Source of the DNA: Maratus speciosus
Lineage: Eukaryota; Arthropoda; Arachnida; Araneae; Salticidae
NCBI GenBank assembly: GCA_963932465.1
Contig: OZ010788.1
Location: 667,018,484 to 667,082,483 of the forward strand
Reading direction: 5' to 3'
Length of the DNA stretch: 64,000 nt
A program made the translations under genes and the position numbers. The notes below the pieces were generated by a model. It saw nothing but the letters and a program-made list of their open reading frames with translations, was not told the DNA's origin and did not search any database. Positions 45,288 through 56,432 of this stretch are shown here, piece after piece (position 1 is the stretch's first letter; every line of letters starts with the position of its first letter).

Positions 45288-45929
45288 AATGCTTTAAACT
45301 ATAAATAACGCCTTGCAGATACGTAAAAACCTCACAATCACATATGTGCATTCTATATTTTGACTTATTAGTGGATAAATAGCGCCATCTAGCTTTGAAA
45401 CAGTTAACAAACAAAAAAGTTGACAAAAGTTTTAATTTTTTTAGACTTTAAGAAAAAAGTCAAGAGTCGAAAGGGTTAAAATGAATTTGTGCTATATGTC
45501 TTTATATTTTAATATTTCAGAATGGCAACCGCTATCTACGTGCAGGGTGCTTTAAAGTGACACATAAAGGAAACGGTTATACCTGTTAAAGTTATTATCT
45601 AGGATATAATGGGAATAGTTGCCATAAATGACGTCACTTGAAGCCATTCTTACACCCTGCGTCCGCTATGTTTGATTACAATAAATTAAAGAGAAAAGGC
45701 ACACATGTATTAGCTACAGGAATTTAAATTTTAAAAACTACATTTTCAGAAAACTGAGAAAACTGCCAAAATTCCTGATTTTTTTAGTTCACTATTTCCT
45801 AATAGTAATATTTGTCTTATTCAGTCACATAAATTCTTTCTTTAAATAAAGCGAATATTAATTTTACAAATAAAAAAACGAAAAAAAAAAGGATAGGTGC
45901 AGTTATGATACAATTTTAAAAAACCATTA
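45288..45929. other. AT-rich DNA without recognisable feature
   Basis: 45765-45870 contains a degraded core-type segment (ttcctaatagtaatatttg ... taaataaagcgaata). Otherwise nothing supported. Confidence 0.4.
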
Positions 45930-46137
45930 GGCTAGTTCCATGCGTTTTTTGTAGTGTAAGTCACACAGATAAAAATCGTTATGCTTGTTGGCCACTGTTA
46001 TTTTCAAAAAGTTTGCTTCGCCTTATTCAATTAACGAGACATCTCCGATAAAATGAATCACAGTTTTTTCTTCTAAAATACTGGTAGCCAAAAATTGTAG
46101 CATGTGACTTACACTACAAGTTCTCATGGAAATAGCC
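45930..46137. mobile_element. Miniature inverted-repeat element, 208 bp
   Basis: The ends are ggctagttccatgcg and (reverse complement) ggctatttccatgaga, each followed within 20 bp by tgtagtgtaagtcaca. The interior core is ttggccactgttattttc ... aaaatactggtagcc. No clear target duplication. Confidence 0.8.
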
Positions 46138-46854
46138 CATTCATGAATATATAATTTTTAGCCATTTTATTTTATGTTTATTGATAAGATATATTTAGTT
46201 TTTGTTAGCAATTTTCTTCTAAGAACGTGATCTACAAAATTAAGTCTATTTATAAATCACAATTTCTTTACAAATTTACGAATCTGCACATTCTTATTCA
46301 AGAACGTAAAAAGCTGTAAAAAAGAAAGCCCGACGTAATAAGGCTTTACTTCCTACATAATTTCATTGGATAACGGCATCGTCATCTGTTCGCACTGATA
46401 ACGTGATAATTAATGATAGAACTTCGAAATATTTTCGCTTATCAAGTAAGTATGTCTTTAGTCTCTCCTCTCCTTATTCTTACATTCTTATATATTCTTA
46501 TTTTTCTCCTGGAGTCTATTATTCGGATCAATTTCAGAACGGCACTAACTCTATGAATTCAAATGGGGCGTAATCTACAAATAAACAAGAATAATCTGTA
46601 GTTAGGTTTACGAATTTTTTTTTTTTTTAATAATTATTTTTTATTACGGTACTAATCTCGGAAATTACTGATTATACACTTCCGGATACGTCTTTTTATT
46701 CGTCTTTTGTTTTGGAGACACGATAGAAACATCTTTTTTTAAACTTATAGAAATTGTTTTCATATTTATTGTGTCATTTGCATCGAAAAAAATGTTCACC
46801 AAAATTTTAACTGATGATAGCATTGAAAATGGATATGTTAGCTGTTAAAATAAA

Positions 46855-47372
46855 TTAACCCTTAAATGCCTGATTTTTCAAAAATCATTGTAATAATGTT
46901 TTGGGGCTTTCATTTTTTAAATAAATCATGGGAAAAATACTTTAAAAAATCATATTTTGTTTTAAGTATGGTTTACGGCTAAAAAACAGTTTGTTACTAA
47001 TCGGCAATACTGGTCTTTAATTGAAAAAATAATTTTCATTTATAAAATTCTATAATATTAAACGCACACGAATTTTAGGAACTATAATAAGAAATAAATT
47101 TTACTTGCTCACTGCAGAATAAAATAGGGTATTTCACAAGCTTCCAAACAAAACAAAAAGATCAAGTAGCAACAATTGAAAAAATAAATCTATCTTTATT
47201 CTTAAACAGCACAAGTGTTGCCATCTACATGTTGAAAATCGAATTACTAATATTTTCAGAATGTATTTTATTGGCAACATTAGGCATTATAGCTTCAATA
47301 TTATTCTAATAGTATTTTAGAGCCTAAATTAGGTATGTTGCCGAAAAGCAACACCCGGCATTTAAGGGCTAA
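46855..47372. mobile_element. TTAA element, CCCTTAAATGCC family, copy 1 (510 bp)
   Basis: Left TTAA at 46855-46858, right site CTAA at 47369-47372. The ends are cccttaaatgcctga and (reverse complement) cccttaaatgccggg. The hairpins GATTTTT-c-AAAAATC (46872-46886) and GTTGC-cgaaaa-GCAAC lie near the two ends. Closely matched by 49299-49801. Confidence 0.95.
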
Positions 47373-47440
47373 ATGAATAACATCAAATTTATCTTGACTA
47401 CAGCAAAGCATAGCTACCAACTCACCTCATTTTTTAGAAC

Positions 47441-47971
47441 TACGAGGGCAAGTCCGTAAGTAAGTTACAAAAGCCAATAAAAAAAGGGAAAACAAGATAC
47501 ACACTTAAAAGGCATGTTTATTTCTCTATATAATCGTGATTTATATTGATACATTTGTCCCATCTCTTTATGAGTTTTCTAATACCTGCTGCATAAGTCT
47601 TTGGACTGCACTCTCAGCCAGCTGTGTACCTCACATTCAACGCCTGCATCAGTCGGCTATAGGCTAAACCATGTGAACACCCTGCTACAGTTACTATGCC
47701 GTCTATTGTTGTTCGCCTGTCAGCTCTAACCATTATATCAACCTTCCGCACTGTTTCTTCTGTCGCAATATCAACAGGACGACCCCTTCGTTCTTCGTCA
47801 ACAAATTTTGAACTCCCCTGCTCATCTTGTACAAATGTTGTCTCATAAATTCGAAACTGACATCTTATAGTTGGACAGTGCTGCCACCTATTGGCATATT
47901 TGGAAACAATTTGCTACTCATTTTCGACCTCTTAAATCGGTTTGTGACTTACTTACTGATTTTCCCTAGTA
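47441..47971 (-). mobile_element. Mariner-type deletion derivative, 527 bp
   Basis: TA at 47441-47442 and 47970-47971. Inverted ends: cgagggcaagtccgtaagta on the left and (reverse complement) ctagggaaaatcagtaagta on the right. Between them lies a shortened transposase gene on the minus strand. The ends and protein place it in the mariner family. Confidence 0.9.
47518..47860 (-). pseudogene. Mariner transposase, internally deleted remnant
   Basis: On the minus strand, an N-terminal segment matching the helix-turn-helix region of mariner transposases (GRPVDIAT, then VRKVDIMVRADRRTT) is joined within about 100 bp to the family's characteristic C-terminus, RWDKCININHDYIEK followed by a stop at 47518-47520. 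Mariner transposases are about 340-350 residues. Here the whole catalytic middle with its three acidic residues is missing, and a TGA plus frame shifts break the rest. The product, if any, could not catalyse transposition. The closeness of the two ends suggests internal deletion during transposition. Confidence 0.85.
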
Positions 47972-48471
47972 TATTACTTTTTAATATAAAATAAAAAAAA
48001 AATCATTCGGTAGGATACATTTTGTTTTTATTTTGGAATAATTGTCTAATAATTTTGAATATTGTAATAACGTGATCGATTAGATTTGATCTAGTTTTGT
48101 CATAATTTCTCAAAAACTTTATGGTTCAGTGCCTTCTTTTTTGAAAAGTATAAATAACAACAAAAAATAAATAAATAAATAAATAAAAAACTATTAATCC
48201 ACACTAATAAGGCTTGCCTTCCTCCATAAGTCGCTGAGAAACAGCAACGCCTTCTGTTCACATCGATGACATCCACTAATTAATGGCATAACTTCGGAAT
48301 GCTTTCATTTATCGAGTAACTAACTCTTTATTCCCTCTTCTGAGACCCAGGCATTTCGACTTCAAAATATTATAATATTTATAAAAATATAATATAATAT
48401 AACATAATAAACAAAAAATTATAATATACATGTACATAATTTTATTTTATTTTTTGTGGTGCGAACAGTTC

Positions 48472-48477
<6 letters not shown>
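47972..48477. other. Array DNA without other features
   Basis: Part of the tandem array (48200-48350), with an (aaat)n run at 48163-48187. Confidence 0.5.

Positions 48478-48509
<32 letters not shown>
48478..48509. repeat. T-run of ~32
   Basis: Uninterrupted T-run directly before the pogo-like terminus. Confidence 0.95.
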
Positions 48510-48513
<4 letters not shown>

Positions 48514-48590
48514 CAGTAATCCCTTAACATTCGCGAGTTTTGATTATTCGCGAAATAAAAAATGAAGAACATTTCAACATTCGCGAATAC

Positions 48591-49010
48591 TTAAGGGGAT
48601 TCTTCGCGCACTTGAAAACACCCGCTCCGTAATGTTAATCCTATGGGCAGGTTATTTTCGAATTTCTCGTTTGAATTTGAATATTTTTAAACGATTTTTT
48701 TTGCATAGGCTAGATGAGGTCGATCTTTAATATGACTCTTTTTTACTTTTTCGATTTTGGTTGCAGATTTTTTTTAAAAAGGTACTTTCAGTTTCCAAGC
48801 CGGTTTCGAAACTGAAAGTACCTTTAAAAAAAAAATCTGCAACCAAAATCGAAAAAGTAAAAATGAGTCATTAAAGATTGAGCTCAGCTATCCTATGCAA
48901 AAAAAATTGCTTAAAAATATTCAAATTGAAACGAGAAATTCGAAATTAGCCTGCCCATAGGATTAACACTACAGAGCGGGTGTTTTCAAGTGCGCGAAGA
49001 AACCCCTTAA
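48591..49010. mobile_element. TTAA-flanked near-perfect hairpin, 412 bp
   Basis: TTAA at 48591-48594 and 49007-49010. The two halves are inverted copies over about 195 bp each (for example gcgcacttgaaaacacccgc at both ends) with a loop of about a dozen bases (between gtactttcagtttc and gaaactgaaagtac). It sits inside the pogo-like element. As RNA it would form one long duplex. Confidence 0.9.
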
Positions 49011-49294
49011 CTTGGTTATTCGCGAATTTTGTTTTGCAAAGAATATATTTTTACAAAGTAAACTCGCTTTGTTTTACCAATTTCGTAAACTATTTCACAC
49101 TGGACAACTGCAATGTACTGTAAAGTTTAATTTTCGAGAATTTCTGCCCTTGCATAGAGGTAAAATATAGATAGGTCATTCCAAGAAACCGGAAACATGA
49201 CTTGATTCTAAAAATAAAAAAATCCTAAATTTTCTAAAATTCAAATATTTTGTGGGAAGGGAAATTTTTGTTTGTAAAAATTGTATGGGAAATT

Positions 49295-49805
49295 TTAACC
49301 CTTAAATGCCTGATTTTTCAAAAATCATTGTAATAATGTTTTTCGGCTTTCATTTTTTAAATAAATCATGGGAAAAATACTTAAAAACATCATATTTTGT
49401 TTTAAGTATAGTTTACGGCTAAAAAACAGTTTATTGCTAATCAACAATACTGGTGTTTAATTGAAAAAATAATTTTCCTTGATAAAATTCTATAATATTA
49501 AACACACAAGAATTTTAGGAACTATAATAAGAAATAAATTTTACTTGCCCACGGCAGGTCAAAATAGGGTATTTCGCAAACTTCCAAACAAAACAAAAAG
49601 AACAAGTAGCAACAACTGTAAAAATAAATCTATCTTTATTCTTAAACAGCACAAGTGTTGCCATCTACATGTTGAAAATCGATTTAATAATATTTGCAGA
49701 ATGCATTTTATTGGCAACATTATACCTTCAATATTATTCTAATAGTATTTTAGAGCCTAAATTGGGTATGTTGCCGAAAAGCAACATCAGGCATTTAAGG
49801 GTTAA
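49295..49805. mobile_element. TTAA element, CCCTTAAATGCC family, copy 2 (503 bp)
   Basis: TTAA at 49295-49298 and 49802-49805. The ends are cccttaaatgcctga and (reverse complement) cccttaaatgcctgatg. It matches 46859-47368 nearly base for base with few differences and the same orientation. The 87-codon frame is a chance frame disrupted in the other copy. Confidence 0.95.
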
Positions 49806-50593
49806 ACTTTCAAGAACAACTTGTTGAGAAAGCAATAGAATGTGATCCTTCACTGGTGATGAGTCTTAAATTTAAAAGAGGAATCGAGGCCGCAACTTTT
49901 CCTTACATGGAAATTCATAAACTTTCTTCCAAACAACCGTATATCAATATTTTTTTTCAATCGTCAACTAGCAAACTAAACTTTGTACAATATGTTTATA
50001 ATTATTCAAATTTATTTACAACATGTACTTTTTAATGTTTAATAAATATATTTTTGCTTTTCAATTTTAAAAAATCTTAAAACCTAACCCCCTTTTATGC
50101 ACCGGAAGATAGTCCCAACATTCGCGATTTTGACGGATTTCGCGGAGGTTTCCGCGAACCTAACCCTCTCGAACGTTAAGGGATTACTGTGTTTTTTTCT
50201 CTTCTTTGAATTGAATGGTTAATATGGTTAATTTTAAAAAATATGAAGAACGTGTAACCGAAGTTCAGATGTGCGAATTAACCTCTTAAATGTATGCACT
50301 AAATTTCTTTTCTAAAATATTGAAGAAATTGTATTTTAAAATCTCCTCATAAATTCTAGGTCTGCAACTGTTTATTAAATAAATAATTTACATTCCATTT
50401 ACTTTCTTGACCAATAAAATTTGATCTCGTTTTCTTTTGAACATTCTTGTTCTAAACGTATAAATACCCATAAAAATATCTAATAATCTCATGTGATCAA
50501 ACGTTCTATTCTACATAATTTTATTGAGGCACAGTGCCATCTACTCGTGTTCGTAATGCCTCGTAATTAAGATGTCTCAGGACTAGTTTCAAA

Positions 50594-50655
50594 AGTTTAA
50601 CATCTAAAAGAAAATCAAAATTTCGAAATTTTGATTTTCTTTTAGATGTTAAACT
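50594..50655. repeat. 62-bp perfect palindrome without loop
   Basis: 31-nt arms meet with no spacer at 50624/50625 (…aaaatttc|gaaatttt…), outer ends agtttaacatc and gatgttaaact. I checked every base of the arms by eye. Confidence 0.97.
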
Positions 50656-51324
50656 CTTATCTTTTCTGAACATTTTGATATAATTTTTCCCTTGAATTCC
50701 TAATAGAACAGAAGTTATGGCTTTTAGAATTATACCTGCCCAATAGCTCATGCGGGATTTCCGAAACTTTGAAGTCATTTTTCTCCAAATGACGTTTTCG
50801 AGCAGAATGCAGAGGATATCTCAAAAACTTCTGAATATTTTTTCATGAAATATTCAAAACATATATTTCATGTTAGTCTGTATAAACGGAACCTAAAATT
50901 TCATTTTTATTGCCCACAAAAAATATTTTTTAGGTGATTATACTGTTGAAATTTTCAAAATTTTGCATTAGCTAAATACAACTTTATATTAAATATATAA
51001 AAATGCTTTAAATACAAATTTATTTAGGTTCAGGGTAATTACTACAGTCTGAAGTATAATTAGGCACAAAAAAATTCATTCTAGTTGCAAAATTTATTTT
51101 GTAATCCTGCGCGTAAGATGTTATATCCATTATCTGCTCGACAAATGTCTGACAGATTGGAGAGCGCTCTATAAATACTAATTCTGCATCTTACCATTTT
51201 TTAAATACATAAAATGAAATAACATACTTGTATCTTTCCTCCCAATAATAAATCATATACATTTTAAGATATTAAATGCTGAATATGATTTCTCTCTTTT
51301 TTTTTTTTTTCATTTTTTCCAATT
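50656..51324. other. AT-rich DNA without recognisable feature
   Basis: A T-run lies at 51298-51310. Nothing else supported. Confidence 0.45.
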
Positions 51325-51339
51325 TCAAGAGTCCTGAGA

Positions 51340-51400
51340 TTGGCGCAGCATGTCGCTATAGGGACTTTGCGCCATAAAACCCCATACAACCAACTAACCA
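51340..51400 (+). repeat. 5'-truncated SINE with 15-bp target duplication
   Basis: A 61-bp insert (ttggcgcagcatgtcgctat ... gcgccataaaacc ... caactaacca) is flanked by identical tcaagagtcctgaga at 51325-51339 and 51401-51415. The gccataaaacc plus (aacc/aact)n end is typical of the 3' end of arthropod tRNA-derived SINEs. It lies within a unit of the tandem array. Confidence 0.85.
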
Positions 51401-51890
51401 TCAAGAGTCCTGAGACCCCTTAATGGTAAAATTTCTGAATACATACTTTTATCAAGTAATAAATTCTACATTCTTTCGCCTGAATTTACATTTATTCGGA
51501 TAAATTTTGTAACAGTACCAGCATGTGAATTGAAAAGAAGTGAAATCTACAAATAAACAAGAATGTTTCCGTAGGCTAGGTTTAAGGTGTTCCTTAGGAA
51601 ATATTTCTTTTAAATTACGATGCAACACCCGGATGTTGTTTTTGAAACTTCCGGAAGTGTTATTTTCCCTTTTTTTGTTATAGAACCACATTAGAAAAGC
51701 TTATCTTACAGTGATTTTTTTTTTCATATTTAAAAGCATTTTACTGTTTCATTTGCATCCAAAGAATGTTCACCAGAAACTCTTGATTGCTTGGAAAATG
51801 GATATGTTTGATATCAATAGAAATTAAATAAATAATAAAATTTACGCATGCTTCAGCACATGACATAGCTTCCAACTCTCCAATATTTCA

Positions 51891-52482
51891 GTATCGTTAA
51901 TCGATTTATAATCTTCGACCTACTTAATCGCAAAGTATCTGAATTAACTTTATTTTCAGCAATTTGATTTTATTTTTATTGGTATTTAATATTTAGTTTT
52001 CATTTTCAATATATTTTTTAAACATGGTATCTACAGAAATTGTTAAAAAAAAGTAGCTCCCTGATTTTTCTCTGATTATCGTTATCAGACTTCCCTGATT
52101 TTCATTACTGACAATACACGCACGGTATTTTTTCATGTATCATGCTTTCTCGAATAACACACTTATCGGGCTAGCTAATATCTCAGTTGGGAGAAAAAAC
52201 AAAAACTGCCTATTATTCATAAAGTACCGACTGACAGTTTTATAAATCCAACAACTTCATATAATGGCCAATGGATATAGGGTGACAAGAAAATGTCCTC
52301 ATTTCCTGAGAAATGTTCAATTCTAAGACATATCTACATCTGACGGGATAGTTAATTGGATTAAGCTGTCCACCTGGTCAGGTTGTGCTAATGTATCATT
52401 TAAATTATCAAAAATGAGTAAATTGTCTTTAATATAAATGCTATCCACAGAAAATGAAGACATCTGATCACCTTAATTTGTG
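51891..52482. other. AT-rich DNA without recognisable feature
   Basis: Short repeated ttccctgatttt strings occur near 52050-52105 and again at 52850-52955, on both sides of the next element. They may be the split halves of one repeat. Confidence 0.4.
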
Positions 52483-52702
52483 TTAACTCCTTGAGGGGTG
52501 CTGGTATTTTTATGAAACCACTTAACTTTAATTTCCAGATGACACATTGGCACCAGAATTTTAGTAAAAAAAATTTCGGTTTGTCATATATGTGAAATAT
52601 AGCTTTTTTCATATTTAGAAATAAATTTGTTTTCAAATTCTGGTGTCATTCATTAATTTAAACGCTTTAGCAATGAAATTGCTTTGCCCCTGAAAGTGTT
52701 AG
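52483..52702. mobile_element. TTAA-type miniature element
   Basis: TTAA at 52483-52486, right site TTAG at 52699-52702. The ends are ctccttgaggggtgc and (reverse complement) cactttcaggggc. The palindrome next to the left end is degraded (gtgctggta ... gaaaccac). The interior holds ggcaccagaattttag and aattctggtgtca. Confidence 0.8.
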
Positions 52703-53409
52703 ATATCAAAAACTCATACGATGTGCATCTTTTTAAAAATATTGGGTAAAACTTATCAGCATGTGATAAAATATGGTATATAAAATAGACAAATCAGCCT
52801 CTCTGGCAATGTGAAAACACAAATATTTTCGAATATAGACAAATTTCCCTGATTTTAGTCTATTTTTACAAAGTTCCCTGACTTTTCCCTGATTTTTCCA
52901 GATTGATAAGCCTCCCTGATTTTTCCATGATTCCCTGATTTCCAGATTCTGTAGATACCCTATATTAATAATAACGTAATTAAAAAAAAATGATCTAGCT
53001 ATAAATCACAATTTCTTTACGACTTTACTGTTCTGTACATTCTTTTCCCTGGGGTTTAATCCACACATCTAATAGTTCCTTTCTCCGTGAGTTTCTTGGT
53101 GAACAGCGCCATCTATTCACACTTATACCGTTCAGCATTTAATGGCACAACCTTCCAATTATTTCTCTTATCAAGTAAGAGATTCTTTATTCGTCCTCCA
53201 GAAGTCTATTCATTCGGACTAACAAGGAGAGGGCCAACCTTGGTAATCACATATTTTGATTATTTTAATATATGTTGTAAAATAGAGACCCCTTAGTCTC
53301 AGATTCAACGGATTATTTACAACGCTCCTTAGTTCTTAAGAAACAAGGGGGCCTAATATTATAACACAAATTAAATATTTGCTTTGTAACAAAAATATAA
53401 CGATGATCG

Positions 53410-53474
53410 TAGCTCAGTTGGTATGGCGTTTGCTTGTTGTTCCGTGGGCTCGGGTTCGACGCCGCAACGGGCTA
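53410..53474 (+). ncRNA. tRNA-like segment in left arm
   Basis: TAGCTCAGTTGG (53410-53421) matches the A-box consensus TRGCNNAGYNGG, and GGTTCGACGCC (53453-53463) matches the B-box at 9 of 11 positions, 43 nt downstream. The ends TAGCTC and GGGCTA can pair. No normal anticodon stem-loop or 7-bp acceptor stem with D-arm spacing forms, so it is not a working tRNA. It could act as a pol III promoter. Confidence 0.6.
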
Positions 53475-54226
53475 TATTTGTTTTCTCATTTTTTGTTTTA
53501 TAAATAAACTTATAATTTAATGATTTCAATTAAAAAATCTTAATATCGTACCTTAATGTTAACATATTTATACTGTAATTTAGCATTTTTGATTTTTAAA
53601 CCATTATTCTGCAACATTTAAAGAGATTTAAAAAAAATTGAAACTATTATTGAATAATAAAAATTCCAAAATCGTTACAAAACCTCATGTGGCGTCGTCT
53701 AGTTATAAGACTATAAAACATATCCAAATAAAATCAAAATAAAAGCAGAAAGAAGATAAATGTGAAAGCAAAATAATTCAAAGAGGAAGCCTACGTATTA
53801 CATATTTAAAAATCTTTATGCAAAAAATAGGTTGTAATTTAATTCTTATGCTAATTTTTAATGTAAATATGTTTGTTATTTTTAAAACAGAGTAATATTA
53901 TCAATACAATATTGAATTCCCTTGTTAAGGCAATACATAAATGATGTTTCTTTAAAATGAGGAATTGACACAATTGTTCAATATCATTGCATTGATAAAG
54001 AATATATGAAATGCATTTTAAAAGTAATTAAAAATAGTAACAGTTTTATGATGTCTTATAAAACTATTTAGTTACAAATAAAAAAGTAAATAGGTTAAAA
54101 TTATAATGGATACACAATATTATAATTTTTAATTGATAATGATATTATTAAATTATAATTACAAGTATAACAAGTATAATATAATAATAACAAGTATTAT
54201 AAAACAAAAAATGAGAAAAACAAATG

Positions 54227-54291
54227 TAGCGCGTTCCGGTATCGATCCGGAGCCCGCGGGACAACAAGCAAACGGCGTACCTAGTGAGCTA
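54227..54291 (-). ncRNA. tRNA-like segment in right arm
   Basis: Inverted partner of 53410-53474, the same 65-nt length. On the minus strand it has TAGCTCACTAGG and GGATCGATACC at the A-box and B-box positions; a TCCGG-atcgata-CCGGA T-arm-like stem-loop forms. It differs from the left copy at many positions. Confidence 0.55.
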
Positions 54292-55141
54292 CGATCAACG
54301 TTATTATTCCGTTACAAAGTAATTATTTAAGTTGTGTTATAATATTATAGTCTCCTGTTTCTCAAGAACTAAGGAGCGTTGTATAAAATCCATTGAACCT
54401 GAGACTAAGGGGTCTCTACCCTACAACATATTAAAATAACCAAAATCTGTGATTACCATGGTTGGCCCTCTCTTTGTAAGAGAAATCCACGACAAAGAAA
54501 GTTTTTTTGTAAATTGTGTGAATATAAAAATAGTCATCAGTCCTGCCCCGTAACCAAAATGTCAACTTAGAAATACATCCTCTTATCAGGTAATAAAGTA
54601 ATTCCATCTTCTGGAGTCTTTATGTCCCCCTCCTTAATTTACAATAACTTCGCAACGGCACACCACTGTGGATTGAAAAGAAGTGGAATCTACAAAAAAA
54701 TAAGAAACCTTTAATAGTTAGATTTACGATTAGTTATATATGGTTGTTTATATTTTTCATAATAAATACTTAGAAATATAAACAATTTTTTTAATACTTT
54801 ATTTACTTTTATAAGCCGGTCTTGTTGTATTCTGAAAGGGATTACAACTATAAACTTCACCCCTTCACAACTTTAACAGATCATATATATGCAAAATAAA
54901 AATAAAAGCAACTTCGTGTGTTTAATGCAGTGTTTGGTATCATTTCATTTTTTGAAATCCTCTTCAGAATATCGCAAGAGCTTTTTCAACATATGTATTA
55001 ACCATTTATGGACCAATTGCGCCATAGAAGCAGCATTGGCAGCCTTAACCCTTACAGGGACAAGTAATTGAGTTTCTTTAATGTCGAATTCATACCGGGA
55101 TCTTCCAAAAAAATTTATTGTAAAATAAGGTAAAGCAGTTT

Positions 55142-55842
55142 TACAGACCTATCTCCTTGCTACCTTCTATAAGTAAAGTTGTGGAACGTGTCATTCGTAC
55201 CCAGATGCAGGATTTCATTCAACAGCACAACATTCTCATGCCCGAGCAGTTCGGCTTTCGCCCAAAACACTCAACACAACACCAGCTTCTTAGCGTTGTT
55301 GAGTTTCTCAGCGAGAAACTCAATGCAAAAATTCCCGCAGCTGCCATCTTTCTTGATGTAGCAAAGGCATTTGACAAGGTCTGGCATATGGGCCTCATTT
55401 ACAAATTAATTCACCTCGGTTTTCATCTCAGACTTATACATTTAATATATTCGTACCTTTGCGACCGCACTTTTCAAGTCCGCATAAACAACATTCTTTC
55501 TATTATTCTCCTTATCCTTGCGGGCATCCTCCTAACCTCATAACCTATGCCAGTCCGGTCTGGGGCTTCACTTGTAAGACCACTATGGACAACCTTAGTC
55601 GCTTGCACAATTCCAACCTGCGTACTGTCCGTAACGCATCTCGTTATCTTCGCAACTCCACGGTCCGAAGAGACCTAAAAACTACTACCTTACGTAAGCG
55701 CATTAACGACTTAGCCAAAAAATTTTATGAAAAAATTTTTGACCTCCCTAATGAAATCGTAGCGGAGCTACCGGATTATGACGCTTTTGAACCCCACCAT
55801 CGGAAACGGCCCAGGTTTTCCATAATTATGGACACTCAGTAA
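55142..55842 (+). pseudogene. Jockey-like LINE reverse transcriptase remnant
   Basis: From 55142 the frame reads YRPISLLPSISKVVERVI, then EQFGFRPKHSTQHQLL and AAIFLDVAKAFDKVWH, the first conserved blocks of a non-LTR reverse transcriptase of the Jockey/CR1 type. The first catalytic Asp (FLDV) is present. After NNILS the sequence jumps, with a frame change near 55537, to LITYASPVWG and a C-terminal tail ending at a stop at 55840-55842. The block with the second catalytic motif (YADD) is deleted, along with all of the endonuclease and ORF1. 5'-truncated and internally deleted, so dead. An A-rich tract (55909-55958) may be its tail. Confidence 0.9.
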
Positions 55843-56432
55843 CATCCGAGTTCACCACGCTATATTTTGCCTCCTCTATATTTTTCTTACCTTTTTATTT
55901 ACTTTTCTTAAAAAAAAAATAAAAAATAAAATAAAAAATAAAAAAATAAAAATTCTCTATAAACTATAGAGACCATAAAAATTGTAAAACTTAAAAAATA
56001 AAATGTATGGCCCTGATTAGTCCCTTTTTTTGGTTGGATGTTGTGGTCTTGCCACCCTAGCTTTTCTTGCCCTTGCTTGGTGAGTATTTCTCTGAACAGT
56101 ACTAACTTTAACTTTCTAAATTCCTTATAGTAGTTTTATAACTACAGTTTGACTTTACTTATTTTAAGATTCATGTATTTTTTAAGATTTATTGTTAACT
56201 TTCTTTCATCTTAAGATTTTACTTAAATTTAATTTCATTCCTATTTTTCTTAAATTTCTTATTTTTCTCTTGTTAACTTCATTTTCTCTTCTAGTAGCAT
56301 TGCTACAGTTTAACTTTATCCCAATGGCCCATTAAAACATAAGACATTCCAATTTCCTAGTCTGGGTGTTAAGCTGATAACAGCTAGGAAACCCCTCAAT
56401 GCTGATTACCTGTTCAGTACCTGTTCAGTACG
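55843..56432 (+). other. LINE 3' region or second insertion
   Basis: An A-rich aaaaataaaata tract at 55909-55958 is followed by about 470 bp without coding, containing aatggcccattaaaacataag and cctgttcagtacctgttcag. Whether this is LINE 3' UTR or another element is undecided. The flanking TTAA element resumes at about 56433. Confidence 0.5.

Larger units (their letters stand above)
48512..50191. mobile_element. Pogo-like element with nested insertions
   Basis: Left: TA then cagtaatcccttaacattcg. Right (reverse complement, ending 50189): cagtaatcccttaacgttcg, followed by several cgcgaa/ttcgcg motifs at both ends. The TA on the right is changed to TG. It contains a 412-bp hairpin element (48595-49006) and a 503-bp TTAA element (49299-49801). 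What remains is about 760 bp without transposase. Confidence 0.85.
53222..54476. mobile_element. Inverted-repeat element with tRNA-like arms, 1255 bp
   Basis: TA at 53220-53221 and 54477-54478. Arms of about 290 bp each (53222-53515 and 54185-54476) are inverted copies, starting acaaggagagggccaacc and (reverse complement) caaagagagggccaacc. Each arm carries a 65-nt tRNA-like segment pointing inward. The 670-bp middle is AT-rich without coding. It is inserted in a unit of the tandem array: the array motif ctattcattcgga ends at its left edge and array sequence resumes shortly after its right edge. The terminus resembles that of 14710-15620. Confidence 0.85.
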
